A stretch of 64,000 nucleotides of DNA from Streptomyces sp. LX-29. Its GTDB lineage: Bacteria; Actinomycetota; Actinomycetes; Streptomycetales; Streptomycetaceae. Numbering within the stretch: position 1 is the stretch's first letter; each line of letters opens with the position of its first letter. Made by a program: the position numbers and the translations under genes. The stretch is taken from NCBI RefSeq assembly GCF_029541745.1, contig NZ_CP089746.1, positions 1,550,001 through 1,614,000 on the forward strand, in the 5' to 3' direction. The notes under the pieces were generated by a model that was given only the letters and a program-made list of their open reading frames with translations, made no database searches and had not been told where the DNA came from. Below, in pieces: positions 42,358 through 50,917 of the stretch.

Positions 42358-43764
42358 TCAGTCGAGGTACTGGCAGGTGTCGCGCGGCACATAGGCGCCA
42401 TGGCCCGCACGCCCGGTGAACCGCTGTCGGTCGATGACGGTCTCCCCGCGCGACAGCACGGTGACCACCCGTCCGGTGATCCGCTTGCCCTCGTAGGCGG
42501 AGTAGTCGACGTTCATGTGGTGGGTCCGCGCGGACAGGGTCTGCTCGGCCCGGGGGTCGTAGAGGACGATGTCGGCGTCCGCGCCGGGGGCGATGGTGCC
42601 TTTCTTCGGATAGAGCCCGAACATCCGTGCCGGGGTGGCGCAGGCGATCTCGATCCAGCGGCGGCGCGAGATATGGCCCTCCACCACGGCCTGGTGGAGC
42701 AGGTCCATGCGGTTCTCCACCCCCGGCAGCCCGTTGGGGATCTTCGAGAAGTCGCCGCGGCCCAGTTCCTTCTGGCCCGCGAAACAGAACGGGCAGTGGT
42801 CGGTGGAGACGACCTGGAGGTCGTTGGTGCGCAGTCCGCGCCAGAGCGCGGCCTGGTGTTCGCGCGGCCGCAGCGGGGTGGAACAGACGTACTTGGCGCC
42901 CTCGAAGTCCGGCTCGGCGAGGTTGTCGGTGGACAGGAACAGGTACTGCGGGCAGGTCTCGCCGAAGACGTCCAGGCCCATGTCCCGCGCGGCGGCGAGC
43001 TCCTGGACCGCCTCCTGGGCCGAGACGTGCACCACGTACAGCGGGGCGCCGGCGACCCGCGCGAGCTGGATGGCGCGGTGGGTGGCCTCGGCCTCCAACA
43101 GCGCCTTGCGCACCTCGCCGTGGTAGCGCGGATCGGTTCGGCCGGCGGCCAGGGCCTGCTGGACGAGGACGTCGATGGCGATGCCGTTCTCGGCGTGCAT
43201 CATGATCAGCCCGCCGTTGCCGGCCGAGCGCTGCATGGCACGCAGGATCTGCCCGTCGTCGCTGTAGAACACCCCCGGATAGGCCATGAACAGCTTGAAC
43301 GAGGTCAGGCCCTCCTCCACGAGCAGGTCCATCTCCTTGAGCGAGCTGTCGTTCACATCGGAGAGGATCATGTGGAAGGCGTAGTCGACGGCGCAGTTGC
43401 CCGCCGCCTTCGCGTGCCAGGCGTCCAGCCCCTCGCGCAGCGCCTGCCCCTTGGTCTGGACGGCGAAGTCCACGATGGTGGTGGTCCCGCCCCAGGCGGC
43501 CGCGCGGGTCCCGGTCTCGAAGGTGTCGGAGGCCGACGTGCCGCCGAACGGCAGCTCCATGTGGGTGTGCGCGTCCACACCGCCCGGGACGACGTAGAGG
43601 TCGGTGGCGTCGATCGTACGGTCGGCGGTCCAACCGGCCGCGTAGTCGCCGCCGTGGGCGGCGACGGCGACCACCCGGCCGTCCTCGATCAGGACGTCGG
43701 CGGGCATCTCGTCGGCCGCGGTGATGACGAGTCCGCCGCGGATGACGGTGCGGCTGCCGCTCAT
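42358..43764 (-). CDS. hydA: Dihydropyrimidinase/hydantoinase
   Basis: A 468-residue cyclic amidohydrolase that opens dihydrouracil or hydantoin rings. The binuclear metal site is complete: VDAHTHMELPFGG, carboxylated Lys in SFKLFMAYPGV, IMMHAENG, YVVHVSAQEA and STDHCPF. ENRMDLLHQAVVEGHIS is a dihydropyrimidinase hallmark. ATG 43764 overlaps the aminotransferase stop by 4 bp and has GAGGG upstream, which fixes the start. Its neighbours (N-carbamoyl-beta-alanine amidohydrolase, aminotransferase) give the reductive uracil/thymine degradation order. Confidence 0.95.
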   Translation of the reverse strand: MSGSRTVIRGGLVITAADEMPADVLIEDGRVVAVAAHGGDYAAGWTADRTIDATDLYVVPGGVDAHTHMELPFGGTSASDTFETGTRAAAWGGTTTIVDFAVQTKGQALREGLDAWHAKAAGNCAVDYAFHMILSDVNDSSLKEMDLLVEEGLTSFKLFMAYPGVFYSDDGQILRAMQRSAGNGGLIMMHAENGIAIDVLVQQALAAGRTDPRYHGEVRKALLEAEATHRAIQLARVAGAPLYVVHVSAQEAVQELAAARDMGLDVFGETCPQYLFLSTDNLAEPDFEGAKYVCSTPLRPREHQAALWRGLRTNDLQVVSTDHCPFCFAGQKELGRGDFSKIPNGLPGVENRMDLLHQAVVEGHISRRRWIEIACATPARMFGLYPKKGTIAPGADADIVLYDPRAEQTLSARTHHMNVDYSAYEGKRITGRVVTVLSRGETVIDRQRFTGRAGHGAYVPRDTCQYLD

Positions 43765-45071
43765 GCCGCCCTCCCTCGTACCGTGTTCAGCGCCTGCTCC
43801 AGGATGGCCGCGCCCTGCTCCGCCTCGGCGACCGTGAGGCTCAGCGGCGGGGCGATGCGCAGCACGCTGGTGTGGTGGCCGCCGCCCTTGCCGATGAGGA
43901 GACCCGCCTCCCGCGCGGCCTCCAGGACCGCGGAGGCGGCCTCCGGCGAGGGCCGCTCGGATCCCGGCTCGACCAACTCGACGCCGATCATCAGGCCGCG
44001 GCCCCGCACCTCGCGTACCGCGTCGTTCCCGGCGGTGGCGGCGCGCAGCCGTTCGATCAGCAGCCCGCCGACGCGCCGGGCGTTGCCCTGGAGGTCGTGT
44101 TCGAGGAGATGGGTGAGGTTGGCCATGCCCGCGGCCATGGTGATCGGGCTGCCGCCGAAGGTGGAGATCGAGTTGGCCTCCAGGCAGTTCATCACCTCCG
44201 CGCGGGCGACGACCCCGCCGATGGACATGCCGTTGCCGATGCCCTTGGCGAAGGTCAGCATGTCCGGGGGGCCGGCGTGGGCGTGCGCCTGCCAGCCCCA
44301 GAAGTGCTCGCCGGTGCGCCCCCAGCCGGTCTGCACCTCGTCGCTGATCCACAGGATGCCGTGGCGTTCGAGCACCTCGCGGAAGGCGGCGTAGAGGCCG
44401 TCGGGCGGGGCGGTGAACCCGCCGACGCCCTGCACCGGCTCGGCGATCAGCGCGGCGACGGTGCCGTGCGCCTGTCCCAGCACGTCTTCCAGGTCCGCCA
44501 CGCAGGCGGTGATGAACTCCGCGTCGGACAGGTGCGCGTAGGGGCCGCGGGCGCGCACCCCGCCGTGCACGTACAGCGTCTGGAGCGGGGAGAGGCTGGT
44601 CGGGGACCAGGAGCGGTTGCCGGTGATGCCGACGGTGGAGAAGGACCGGCCGTGGTAGCTGTTGCGCATGGCCAGGATCTGGTTGGAGCGGCGGTGGGTG
44701 GTCGCGAGCAGCAGCGCGGTGTCGTTGGCCTCGGTGCCGGAGGTGGTGAAGAAGACCCGGGCGTCGGGGATCCCGGACAGTCGCGCGACCCGCTCGGCCA
44801 GGTCCACCATGGGGCGGTCGAGGTAGAGGGTGGAGCTGTGCAGGATCCGGCCCGCCTGCTCCGCCACCGCCTTGGTGACCTCGGGCAGGGCATGGGCGGT
44901 CATGGTGGTGAGAATGCCGCCGAAGAAGTCGAGGTAGCGCTTGCCGTCGCCGTCCCAGACGTGCCGGCCCTCGCCATGGGTGATCTCGATCGGGTGCTGG
45001 TAGTAGAGGGCCAGCCAGTCGGGCAGCACGGCGCGGTGGCGTGCGTGCAGCGCGGCGTGGGTCTCGCTCAT
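43761..45071 (-). CDS. Class III aminotransferase, probable beta-alanine transaminase
   Basis: This 436-residue PLP enzyme of the class III (omega-) aminotransferases has FFTTSGTEANDTALLLA, SYHGRSFSTVGITG, ILWISDEVQTGWGRTGEHFWGW and the Schiff-base Lys in MLTFAKGIGNG. In a pyrimidine-degrading operon it would convert beta-alanine or beta-aminoisobutyrate to the semialdehyde. GGGAG precedes the ATG. It follows the nitrilase gene after a 271-bp repeat-filled gap and overlaps hydA, so it is coupled to hydA but the link to the nitrilase depends on readthrough of the repeats. Confidence 0.92.
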   Translation of the reverse strand: MSETHAALHARHRAVLPDWLALYYQHPIEITHGEGRHVWDGDGKRYLDFFGGILTTMTAHALPEVTKAVAEQAGRILHSSTLYLDRPMVDLAERVARLSGIPDARVFFTTSGTEANDTALLLATTHRRSNQILAMRNSYHGRSFSTVGITGNRSWSPTSLSPLQTLYVHGGVRARGPYAHLSDAEFITACVADLEDVLGQAHGTVAALIAEPVQGVGGFTAPPDGLYAAFREVLERHGILWISDEVQTGWGRTGEHFWGWQAHAHAGPPDMLTFAKGIGNGMSIGGVVARAEVMNCLEANSISTFGGSPITMAAGMANLTHLLEHDLQGNARRVGGLLIERLRAATAGNDAVREVRGRGLMIGVELVEPGSERPSPEAASAVLEAAREAGLLIGKGGGHHTSVLRIAPPLSLTVAEAEQGAAILEQALNTVRGRAA

Positions 45072-45120
45072 GGTGCTCCCTCGGTCTCTCCCGGCGCGCG
45101 TCCGGGGGTCGCTCCGGCTC

Positions 45121-45350
45121 CGGTCCCGCTCACGGTCGCCCGTCTCACCGGAGCCCGCCTCACGGTCGTCCCCGTCACGGACACCCCCGTCAGGGTCGTC
45201 CCGGTCACGGTCTTCCGCGTCACGGTCGTCGCCTCCGTGATGGCAGCCCGCCTCAGGGGCGTTCCCGTCACGGCCGTCCCCGTCACGGGCGCCTCCCTGA
45301 CGGCAGCCCGCCTCAGGGGCCTTCCCGTCACGAACGTCCCCGTCACGGGC
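45121..45350. repeat. 15-bp tandem repeats with a 60-bp duplication, at the nitrilase stop codon
   Basis: Units of about 15 bp, typified by CCCGTCACGGTCGTC, fill the gap between the nitrilase and aminotransferase genes. Two 60-bp blocks, 45231-45290 and 45291-45350, are near-identical (about 5 differences); the second includes the nitrilase TGA stop at 45343-45345. Confidence 0.9.
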
Positions 45351-46185
45351 GCACCAGGCCGTCGTACGCGTCCGGGCGCCGGTCCCGGTAGAACGCCCAC
45401 TGCTGCCGCACCTCCTCGATGAGGTCGAAGTCGAGGTCGCGGACGACCAGCTCCTCCTTGGTGTCGCTGGCGGCGTCGCCGACGATCTGTCCGCGCGGGT
45501 CGACGAAGTACGAGCTCCCGTAGAAGTCGTTGTCGCCGTACTCCTCCTGGCCCACCCGGTTGATCGCGGCGACGAAGTACTCGTTGGCCACCGCGGCCGC
45601 GGGCTGCTCCAGCCGCCACAGGTACTGCGACAGCCCCCGGTGGGTGGCCGACGGGTTGTAGACCAACTCGGCGCCGGCCAGTCCCAGGGCGCGCCATCCC
45701 TCCGGGAAGTGCCGGTCGTAGCAGATGTAGACGCCCACCTTGCCGACGGCGGTGTCGAAGACCGGCCAGCCGAGGTTGCCCGGCTTGAAGTAGTACTTCT
45801 CCCAGAACCCCTTGACCTGCGGGATGTGGTGCTTGCGGTACTTGCCCAGATAGCTGCCGTCGGCGTCGATGACCGCGGCGGTGTTGAAGTACAGGCCCGA
45901 CTGCTCGATCTCGAAGATCGGCACCACGATGACCATGCCGGTCTCGCGCGCCAGGTCCCGCATGCGGCGCACGGTGGGACCGTCCGGCACCGGCTCCGCC
46001 CACCGATAGTGCTCGGGATCCTGAACCTGGCAGAAGTACGGTGCGTTGAAGACTTCCTGGAAGCCGATCACCTTGGCCCCCTGCGCGGCCGCCGCGCGTG
46101 CGTGCTCCTCGTGCTTTGCGATCATCGTTTCGGTATCACCCGTCCAGGTGGCCTGGACCAGTGCCGCGCGAACAATCTTGGCCAT
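45343..46185 (-). CDS. Nitrilase-superfamily N-carbamoyl-beta-alanine amidohydrolase (beta-ureidopropionase)
   Basis: A 280-residue amidase with the Glu-Lys-Cys triad: IGFQEVFNAPYF, GKYRKHHIPQVKGFWEKYYF and VGVYICYDRHFPEGWRALGL. The length and the RKHHIPQVKGFWEK segment point to beta-ureidopropionase, which hydrolyses N-carbamoyl-beta-alanine to beta-alanine, CO2 and ammonia. AAAGGAG 7 nt before ATG 46185 is a strong start; upstream frame extension is not needed. It is the first gene of the pyrimidine operon, and its stop lies in a repeat. Confidence 0.94.
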   Translation of the reverse strand: MAKIVRAALVQATWTGDTETMIAKHEEHARAAAAQGAKVIGFQEVFNAPYFCQVQDPEHYRWAEPVPDGPTVRRMRDLARETGMVIVVPIFEIEQSGLYFNTAAVIDADGSYLGKYRKHHIPQVKGFWEKYYFKPGNLGWPVFDTAVGKVGVYICYDRHFPEGWRALGLAGAELVYNPSATHRGLSQYLWRLEQPAAAVANEYFVAAINRVGQEEYGDNDFYGSSYFVDPRGQIVGDAASDTKEELVVRDLDFDLIEEVRQQWAFYRDRRPDAYDGLVRP

Positions 46186-46210
46186 GAGAGGCTCCTTTGA
46201 CTGCACGTCA

Positions 46211-46230
46211 GACGCGTCTACGCACGTAGA
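46211..46230. promoter_or_regulatory. Palindromic sites upstream of the pyrimidine operon
   Basis: GACGCGTC (46211-46218) overlaps TCTAC-GCAC-GTAGA (46217-46230), 26-45 bp before the nitrilase start codon on the minus strand. They are candidates for the operator of the operon's regulator, which is not in the window. Confidence 0.5.
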
Positions 46231-46703
46231 TACGGGGCGTAGGTGGAGAACGTACGACCCGTCTTCCCACGGTGACAAGACCGCCGTCGTTAAGCAACGA
46301 GGCGATCATGTTTCCTGACGCGCGTCTCCGCCTCCCGCCGGGTCTCCTGATGGGCGAGCCCGTTTCCGGTCGGGTGTCCCCGCGTGTTCCCGCTTCCCGA
46401 CACGCGCCATCGCTTCTGACCGACGTCCCCTCGGCAGGCGCGCACCCGACTCCCCGGCGCGGGTCCGCTTCCTGTTCCTGCCGGCGACCCGGCTCCGGTC
46501 GGCTGTCCCCCGCTCCGGTCGGCTGTCCTCGGTTTCGCGGCGGCCGTCCCCCGTGGGCGGACGTCGCCCTTGACGGACATCGCCGTTGACGGACGTCCCC
46601 CGTGGCAGGCGTCCCCGTGGGCAGGCGTCCGCGTTGGCGGACGTCCCCGTTTCCCGGCGCGCGTCTCGCCGCGCGCCGGGCCGCGTGGGCGGTCGGCCCG
46701 GCC
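46231..46703. other. 473-bp intergenic region with GACGGACGTCCCC-type repeats
   Basis: The right-hand part (46550-46660) has at least six loose copies of a GGACGTCCCCGT word, immediately downstream (minus strand) of the 629-residue protein gene. The left part would hold the nitrilase promoter. No gene is seen. Confidence 0.5.
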
Positions 46704-48593
46704 TCAGGCCAGGCCCGGGACCCCCGGAACCCCCGCCACGCGCAGCGCGTGGGCGATGTCGTGGTGCCTGCTGGAGGACACCTCGAGCGCCGCGGTCAGC
46801 AGCATCGGCACCATCCGGCCCGGGTCCGCGGACGCCGCCCCCGCCACCTCGGCGGGGGTACGGGCCCGCACCAGCGACTCCAGCAGCCCGCTCGCCTCCG
46901 ACCGGTGACCCGCCTCGCACAGCGCGAGCGCCGCCCCCGCCACCTCGGCGACCGGGCGCGCCGTGCTCTGCCGCAGCAGGTGCGCGCAGTCGTACGCCCG
47001 GTCCGCGTCCGCGAGCGCCCCGGCGGCCGCGGCGAGCGCCGCCGGAGGCAGTCCGGCGAGCTCCCACAGGAGGGTGGCGACGTCCGCCCCCAGCCCCGCG
47101 CGCTCCAGTTCCGCCGCCAGCAGGGGCAGCCGCTCCGCGGGCCAGAGGGCGGCCTCGCAGAGCACCCCGTGCGCCTCGCCGCTGCGGCCCGCCGCCCGCA
47201 ACCGCGCGATCCGGTCCACGGCCGCCACGGCCTCCTGCCGCGCGACCGTGGCCCTCCGCTCCGGCCCCGTGTCCCGGCCCTCGTGGCGCGGAGCCGGCTC
47301 CGGGTCCGTGCCGCGCGCCTCCACCGCTCCCCTGCGGCGCCCGCGCCGCCTGCCACCGTGCCCACCCTCGTCGGCTTCCCCATAGGCCCCGGCGAAGCGT
47401 GCCCCTCGGGGCGCTCCGGTCGCCGGTGTCACCGCCCGCGCCACCACCGGCACGACGCCCGCCCCCGTACCTGCCGCCTCGACGTCGTCCGCCTCCACTC
47501 CCGCGAACCGCGCCCCTCGCGGACGCCGCCGCACCGGCCCGTCACCCTCATCCCGAGGCGCCTCCTTATCCCGAGGCGCCTCCTCCCTCCGCCGCGCCTC
47601 GGCGACGGGCTCCCCGGCGGCCCCGGCCTCCCGCACGGGCGCGGGTGCCCCCGGGGGAGCGGGCATCCCCACGCCGGCGGATGCCCAGGCGGGGGCGGGA
47701 GCGCCCGCGGCGGCCGGCCCCCCGGCGGGCCCCGCCGCTCCGGTGGTCCCGCGTGATCCGCCGGAATGCCGCGACCCGGCGGAATGCCACGGCCCGCCGG
47801 ACTCCCGTGGCCCGCCGGACTCCCGTGATCCCGCGAGGGGCGGCGCGGCGGAGGCCGGCGCCCCGACCGAAGCATCCGGCGCCATGGTGTCCGGCAGCCG
47901 GACGGGAGCGACTGCCCCGGGAGGAGCCCCCGGTCCAGCCGAGGCGGGCGGCCCGGCGGGGGTGGCCATCCCGGCCGGGGCGAGCGGCCCGGAGGGGGCG
48001 GTAGCCGGACCGCCAGCGGCCGGGCCGGGGGCGGGGGCGGGGTCTTCGGCCGGGCCGGGTAAGTCCGGGGCGGAGGGGGGAACGGGCTCGCCCAGGGCCT
48101 GGAGTCGGGCGGCGAGTTCCTGGCAGCGGGCGGTGGCGCGTTCGCAGTCGTCGTGGGCCCAGGCCAGATCCGTGGTGAGGCGCCGCTGGGCGGCCGGGTC
48201 GGCGTGGGCGGCCCCCACCGCCGCCCGCAGGTGGTGCTCGCGATGCGCCGCGTGTCGACGCTGACGGCGCATCGCCTCCAGACGGGCACGGAGGGCGGCC
48301 GGGCCGCCGATCCAGGTGTCGTAGGCGGTGACGGAGGCGCGGTAGAGGGCGGCGGCCCGGCCGGCCGCCGCGGCGGCCTCGGCGGCGCCGCACCGCGCGG
48401 ACAGGTCCTGGAGCAGGGCCTGGACCACGTCCCAGGGCGGGACCTCACGACCGTCCAGACAGGCCCGGATGCCCTCGGGGTCGCGGAGGGCGAAGACGCC
48501 GTACCAGCCGGAGTCCGGGGCGAGCCGCCCGGTCAGTGCCCGCAGAAACCGGGCGAACTCGTCGATCTCCGTCGTGAGTTGGCCGTCCGCCAT
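46704..48593 (-). CDS. Long disordered protein with a putative N-terminal regulatory domain, function unknown
   Basis: A 629-residue protein not assigned to a family. Residues 1-160 are helical: EFARFLRALTGRLAPDSGWYGVFALRDPEGIRACLDGREVPPWDVVQALLQDLSARCG, a layout seen in XRE-like N-termini of Streptomyces proteins, then an Arg/Ala-rich coiled coil (LRARLEAMRRQRRHAAHREHHLRAAV). Residues ~165-420 are Pro/Ala/Gly-rich and probably disordered, with Gly-Ser-rich repeats (ESGGPRESGGPWHSAGSRHSGGSRG broken into short words). Residues ~430-629 are helical, TPR-like. It may be a DNA- or protein-binding scaffold. GAGGGG lies before ATG 48593. Confidence 0.7.
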   Translation of the reverse strand: MADGQLTTEIDEFARFLRALTGRLAPDSGWYGVFALRDPEGIRACLDGREVPPWDVVQALLQDLSARCGAAEAAAAAGRAAALYRASVTAYDTWIGGPAALRARLEAMRRQRRHAAHREHHLRAAVGAAHADPAAQRRLTTDLAWAHDDCERATARCQELAARLQALGEPVPPSAPDLPGPAEDPAPAPGPAAGGPATAPSGPLAPAGMATPAGPPASAGPGAPPGAVAPVRLPDTMAPDASVGAPASAAPPLAGSRESGGPRESGGPWHSAGSRHSGGSRGTTGAAGPAGGPAAAGAPAPAWASAGVGMPAPPGAPAPVREAGAAGEPVAEARRREEAPRDKEAPRDEGDGPVRRRPRGARFAGVEADDVEAAGTGAGVVPVVARAVTPATGAPRGARFAGAYGEADEGGHGGRRRGRRRGAVEARGTDPEPAPRHEGRDTGPERRATVARQEAVAAVDRIARLRAAGRSGEAHGVLCEAALWPAERLPLLAAELERAGLGADVATLLWELAGLPPAALAAAAGALADADRAYDCAHLLRQSTARPVAEVAGAALALCEAGHRSEASGLLESLVRARTPAEVAGAASADPGRMVPMLLTAALEVSSSRHHDIAHALRVAGVPGVPGLA

Positions 48594-48753
48594 CTCCACC
48601 CCTCGCCCATGGACCGCACACCCTCCCGTGCGCACGCATTCGACACCCTGCGTGTTACGAGACCGGTTACGGGCGTGCTACGGGCGTTTTTCCGGATGCG
48701 CTTACGGCATGGAGGGGCGGACGGCCTACGACGTGAGGGGGAGCGCCGCTACG

Positions 48754-50640
48754 TCAGCCCGTGGGCCTCACCACCATCGCGGAGCCGCCGCCGCGCCGGA
48801 CCGTCTCCGCCGCGGCGAGCCAGCGCCCGTCGGGGAGTCGCTGCACTCCGGTCGCCGCGCCGATTTCGGGGTTCTGCTTGAAGGTGTGCCCGATCGCCTC
48901 CAGTTGCCGGCGCAGCGGGCTGTTCCACAGCCCGGGTTCGAGGTCGGTGGTCACCGCGTTGCGCTGGCTGGCGCGGGGGGCGGCGATGGCGTCGACCAGC
49001 GGCAGTCCGCGGTCCAGGTGACCGGTCAGCGTCTGGAGCACCGTGGTGATGATGGTCGAGCCACCCGGGGAGCCGAGCGCGAGGACCGGCCGGCCGTCGT
49101 CGAGCACGATCGTGGGCGACATGGAGGAGCGCGGCCGCTTCCCGGGACCGGGCAGGTTGGGGTCGTGGACGGCGGGGTTGGCCGGCGCGAAGGAGAAGTC
49201 GGTCAGCTCGTTGTTGAGCAGGAAGCCGCGCCCCGGCACGGTGATGCCGCTGCCGCCGGTCTGCTCGATGGTGAGGGTGTACGCCACCACGTTCCCCCAT
49301 TTGTCGGCCACCGTCAGATGGGTGGTGTTCTCCCCCTCGTAGGTGGTGGGCGCGCTGACTCCTCCGCTGTCGCAGCCCGCGCCGGGCTTGCGCGGGTCCC
49401 CGGGCGCGACCGGGCTGGTGAGCACCGCCCCGTCCTTGATGAGGCAGGCGCGTGAGTCGGCGAAGCGCTGCGAGAGCAGGCCCCGCACCGGGACGTCCTC
49501 GAAGGCCGGGTCGCCGACCCAGCGGCCGCGGTCGGCGAAGGCGATCCGGCTCGCCTCTATGTAGCGGTGCAGGTAGTCCCGCTGGCTCAGCTTCGAAAGG
49601 TCGGTGCTCTCCAGGATGTTGAGCGCCTCGGCGACGGTGGTGCCGCCGGAGGAGGAGGGCGCCATGCCGTACACGTCCAGACCCCGGTAGTCGGTGCGGG
49701 TGGGGGCCTGCCGCCTGGTCTCGTAGGAGCGCAGGTCCTGGCGCGTCAGGTCGCCAGGCCGCACGAGGCGGGTGGCGCCCGCCCGCACGGGGGGCTTGCG
49801 CACGGTGTGGATGACGTCGCGGCCCAGTTCTCCCTTGTACAGGACGTCGACGCCTCGCTTGGCCAGCAGGGCGTAGGTGCGGGCCAGGTCGGGGTTGGTG
49901 AAGGTGGAGCCGACCACCGGGAGTTCACCGTCGGGCAGGAAGAGATCGGCGCTGGCCGGGAAGTCGGCGAAGCGCGCCTGGTTGTCGGCGGTCTGCTGGC
50001 GGAAGGTGGCGTCCACCGTGAAGCCGTCGCGGGCCAGTCGCTCGGCGGGCTGGAGCACCTGGGCGAGAGAGCGGGTGCCCCAGGTGTCGAGCGCCTCGTC
50101 CCAGGTGGCGGGGGTGCCGGGGGTGCCGACGCCCAGGCCGCTGGTGACCCCTTCCTCGAACGGTATCGGCTTTCCGTCGGCACCGAGGAAGAGGTCCGCG
50201 TCGGCGCTGAGCGGCGCGGTCTCGCGGCCGTCGATGGTGTGGATCCGGCGGTCCTTGGCGCTGTAGTAGACGAAGAAACCGCCGCCGCCGACGCCGGCCG
50301 AATACGGCTCGGTGACACCGAGCGCGGCGGCGGTGGCGACCGCGGCGTCCACCGCGTTCCCACCCTGGCGCAGCACGCGGATGCCGACGGCCGACGCGTC
50401 GGGGTCCACGCTGGACACGGCGCCGCCGTAGCCGACGGCCACCGGCGACTTGGCCGGGGTGTCCGCGCCGGGGGCGGTCGCGGGCGAGGAGTCGCCCCGC
50501 GCTCCGCCGGGCGCGGCGCCGAGCGTCAGCCCGGCGATGAGGGTGGTGGCGGCGAGGACGGAGAGCCGGCGGCGGGCGGCCCCACGCCGTCGGTTCGGTG
50601 ACGTTGCTGCTGGTGCGGTGGCTCTCGGGGCGAACCCCAT
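48754..50640 (-). CDS. ggt: Secreted gamma-glutamyltransferase
   Basis: A 628-residue N-terminal-nucleophile enzyme that cleaves gamma-glutamyl bonds, for example in glutathione. A signal peptide is visible (RRRGAARRRLSVLAATTLIAGLTLGAAPGGARG, cleavage near residue 50). The self-processing site is the Thr in GENTTHLTVADKWGNVVA, giving a ~370-residue large and ~190-residue small chain; GGGGFFVYY, SSSGGTTVAEALNIL and LGSPGGSTIITTVLQTL are conserved substrate-site segments. GGAGG 7 nt before ATG 50640 fixes the start. It is divergent from the gene at 50918. Confidence 0.94.
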   Translation of the reverse strand: MGFAPRATAPAATSPNRRRGAARRRLSVLAATTLIAGLTLGAAPGGARGDSSPATAPGADTPAKSPVAVGYGGAVSSVDPDASAVGIRVLRQGGNAVDAAVATAAALGVTEPYSAGVGGGGFFVYYSAKDRRIHTIDGRETAPLSADADLFLGADGKPIPFEEGVTSGLGVGTPGTPATWDEALDTWGTRSLAQVLQPAERLARDGFTVDATFRQQTADNQARFADFPASADLFLPDGELPVVGSTFTNPDLARTYALLAKRGVDVLYKGELGRDVIHTVRKPPVRAGATRLVRPGDLTRQDLRSYETRRQAPTRTDYRGLDVYGMAPSSSGGTTVAEALNILESTDLSKLSQRDYLHRYIEASRIAFADRGRWVGDPAFEDVPVRGLLSQRFADSRACLIKDGAVLTSPVAPGDPRKPGAGCDSGGVSAPTTYEGENTTHLTVADKWGNVVAYTLTIEQTGGSGITVPGRGFLLNNELTDFSFAPANPAVHDPNLPGPGKRPRSSMSPTIVLDDGRPVLALGSPGGSTIITTVLQTLTGHLDRGLPLVDAIAAPRASQRNAVTTDLEPGLWNSPLRRQLEAIGHTFKQNPEIGAATGVQRLPDGRWLAAAETVRRGGGSAMVVRPTG

Positions 50641-50789
50641 GCGCGTACCTCCAAGTCCAGGCGAACGACGGGTGCCGGAGGATACCGGCGCGCCCGCCGC
50701 CGGGAACAGCGGCGGACGCGGGTCCGGCACCGCCCTCAGCATGCCCCCTTCCCGAGTCCCCCGCCTGGGGTTATCCACAGGCGGTCGAC

Positions 50790-50876
50790 ATTCGTCATAC
50801 GAATCGAGACCCCGCGAAGGGGGCTCCGGGAGCGCCGAAAGGACGAATCGGGACCTCTGGGAGAACGAATCGGGAC
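50790..50876. promoter_or_regulatory. Phased direct repeats and palindrome between ggt and the 50918 gene
   Basis: ACGAATCGRGAC occurs at 50799-50810, 50843-50854 and 50865-50876, start-to-start distances 44 and 22 bp, i.e. whole multiples of two helical turns. The first copy overlaps a perfect palindrome ATTCGT-CAT-ACGAAT (50790-50804). The array ends 27 bp before TACGAT (50904-50909), a likely -10 of the plus-strand gene. Confidence 0.65.
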
Positions 50877-50917
50877 GTCTCGAACGCGCATCCGCACGCC
50901 CGCTACGATGCGCGGCC

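Noticed and set aside
45068..46003. Long minus-strand frame through the 15-bp repeats with pentapeptide-like VTGTP/LRRAA units
   Set aside because: It overlaps the nitrilase gene in another frame, and the pentapeptide look comes from the 15-bp DNA period. The nitrilase has a strong ribosome site and a complete catalytic triad.
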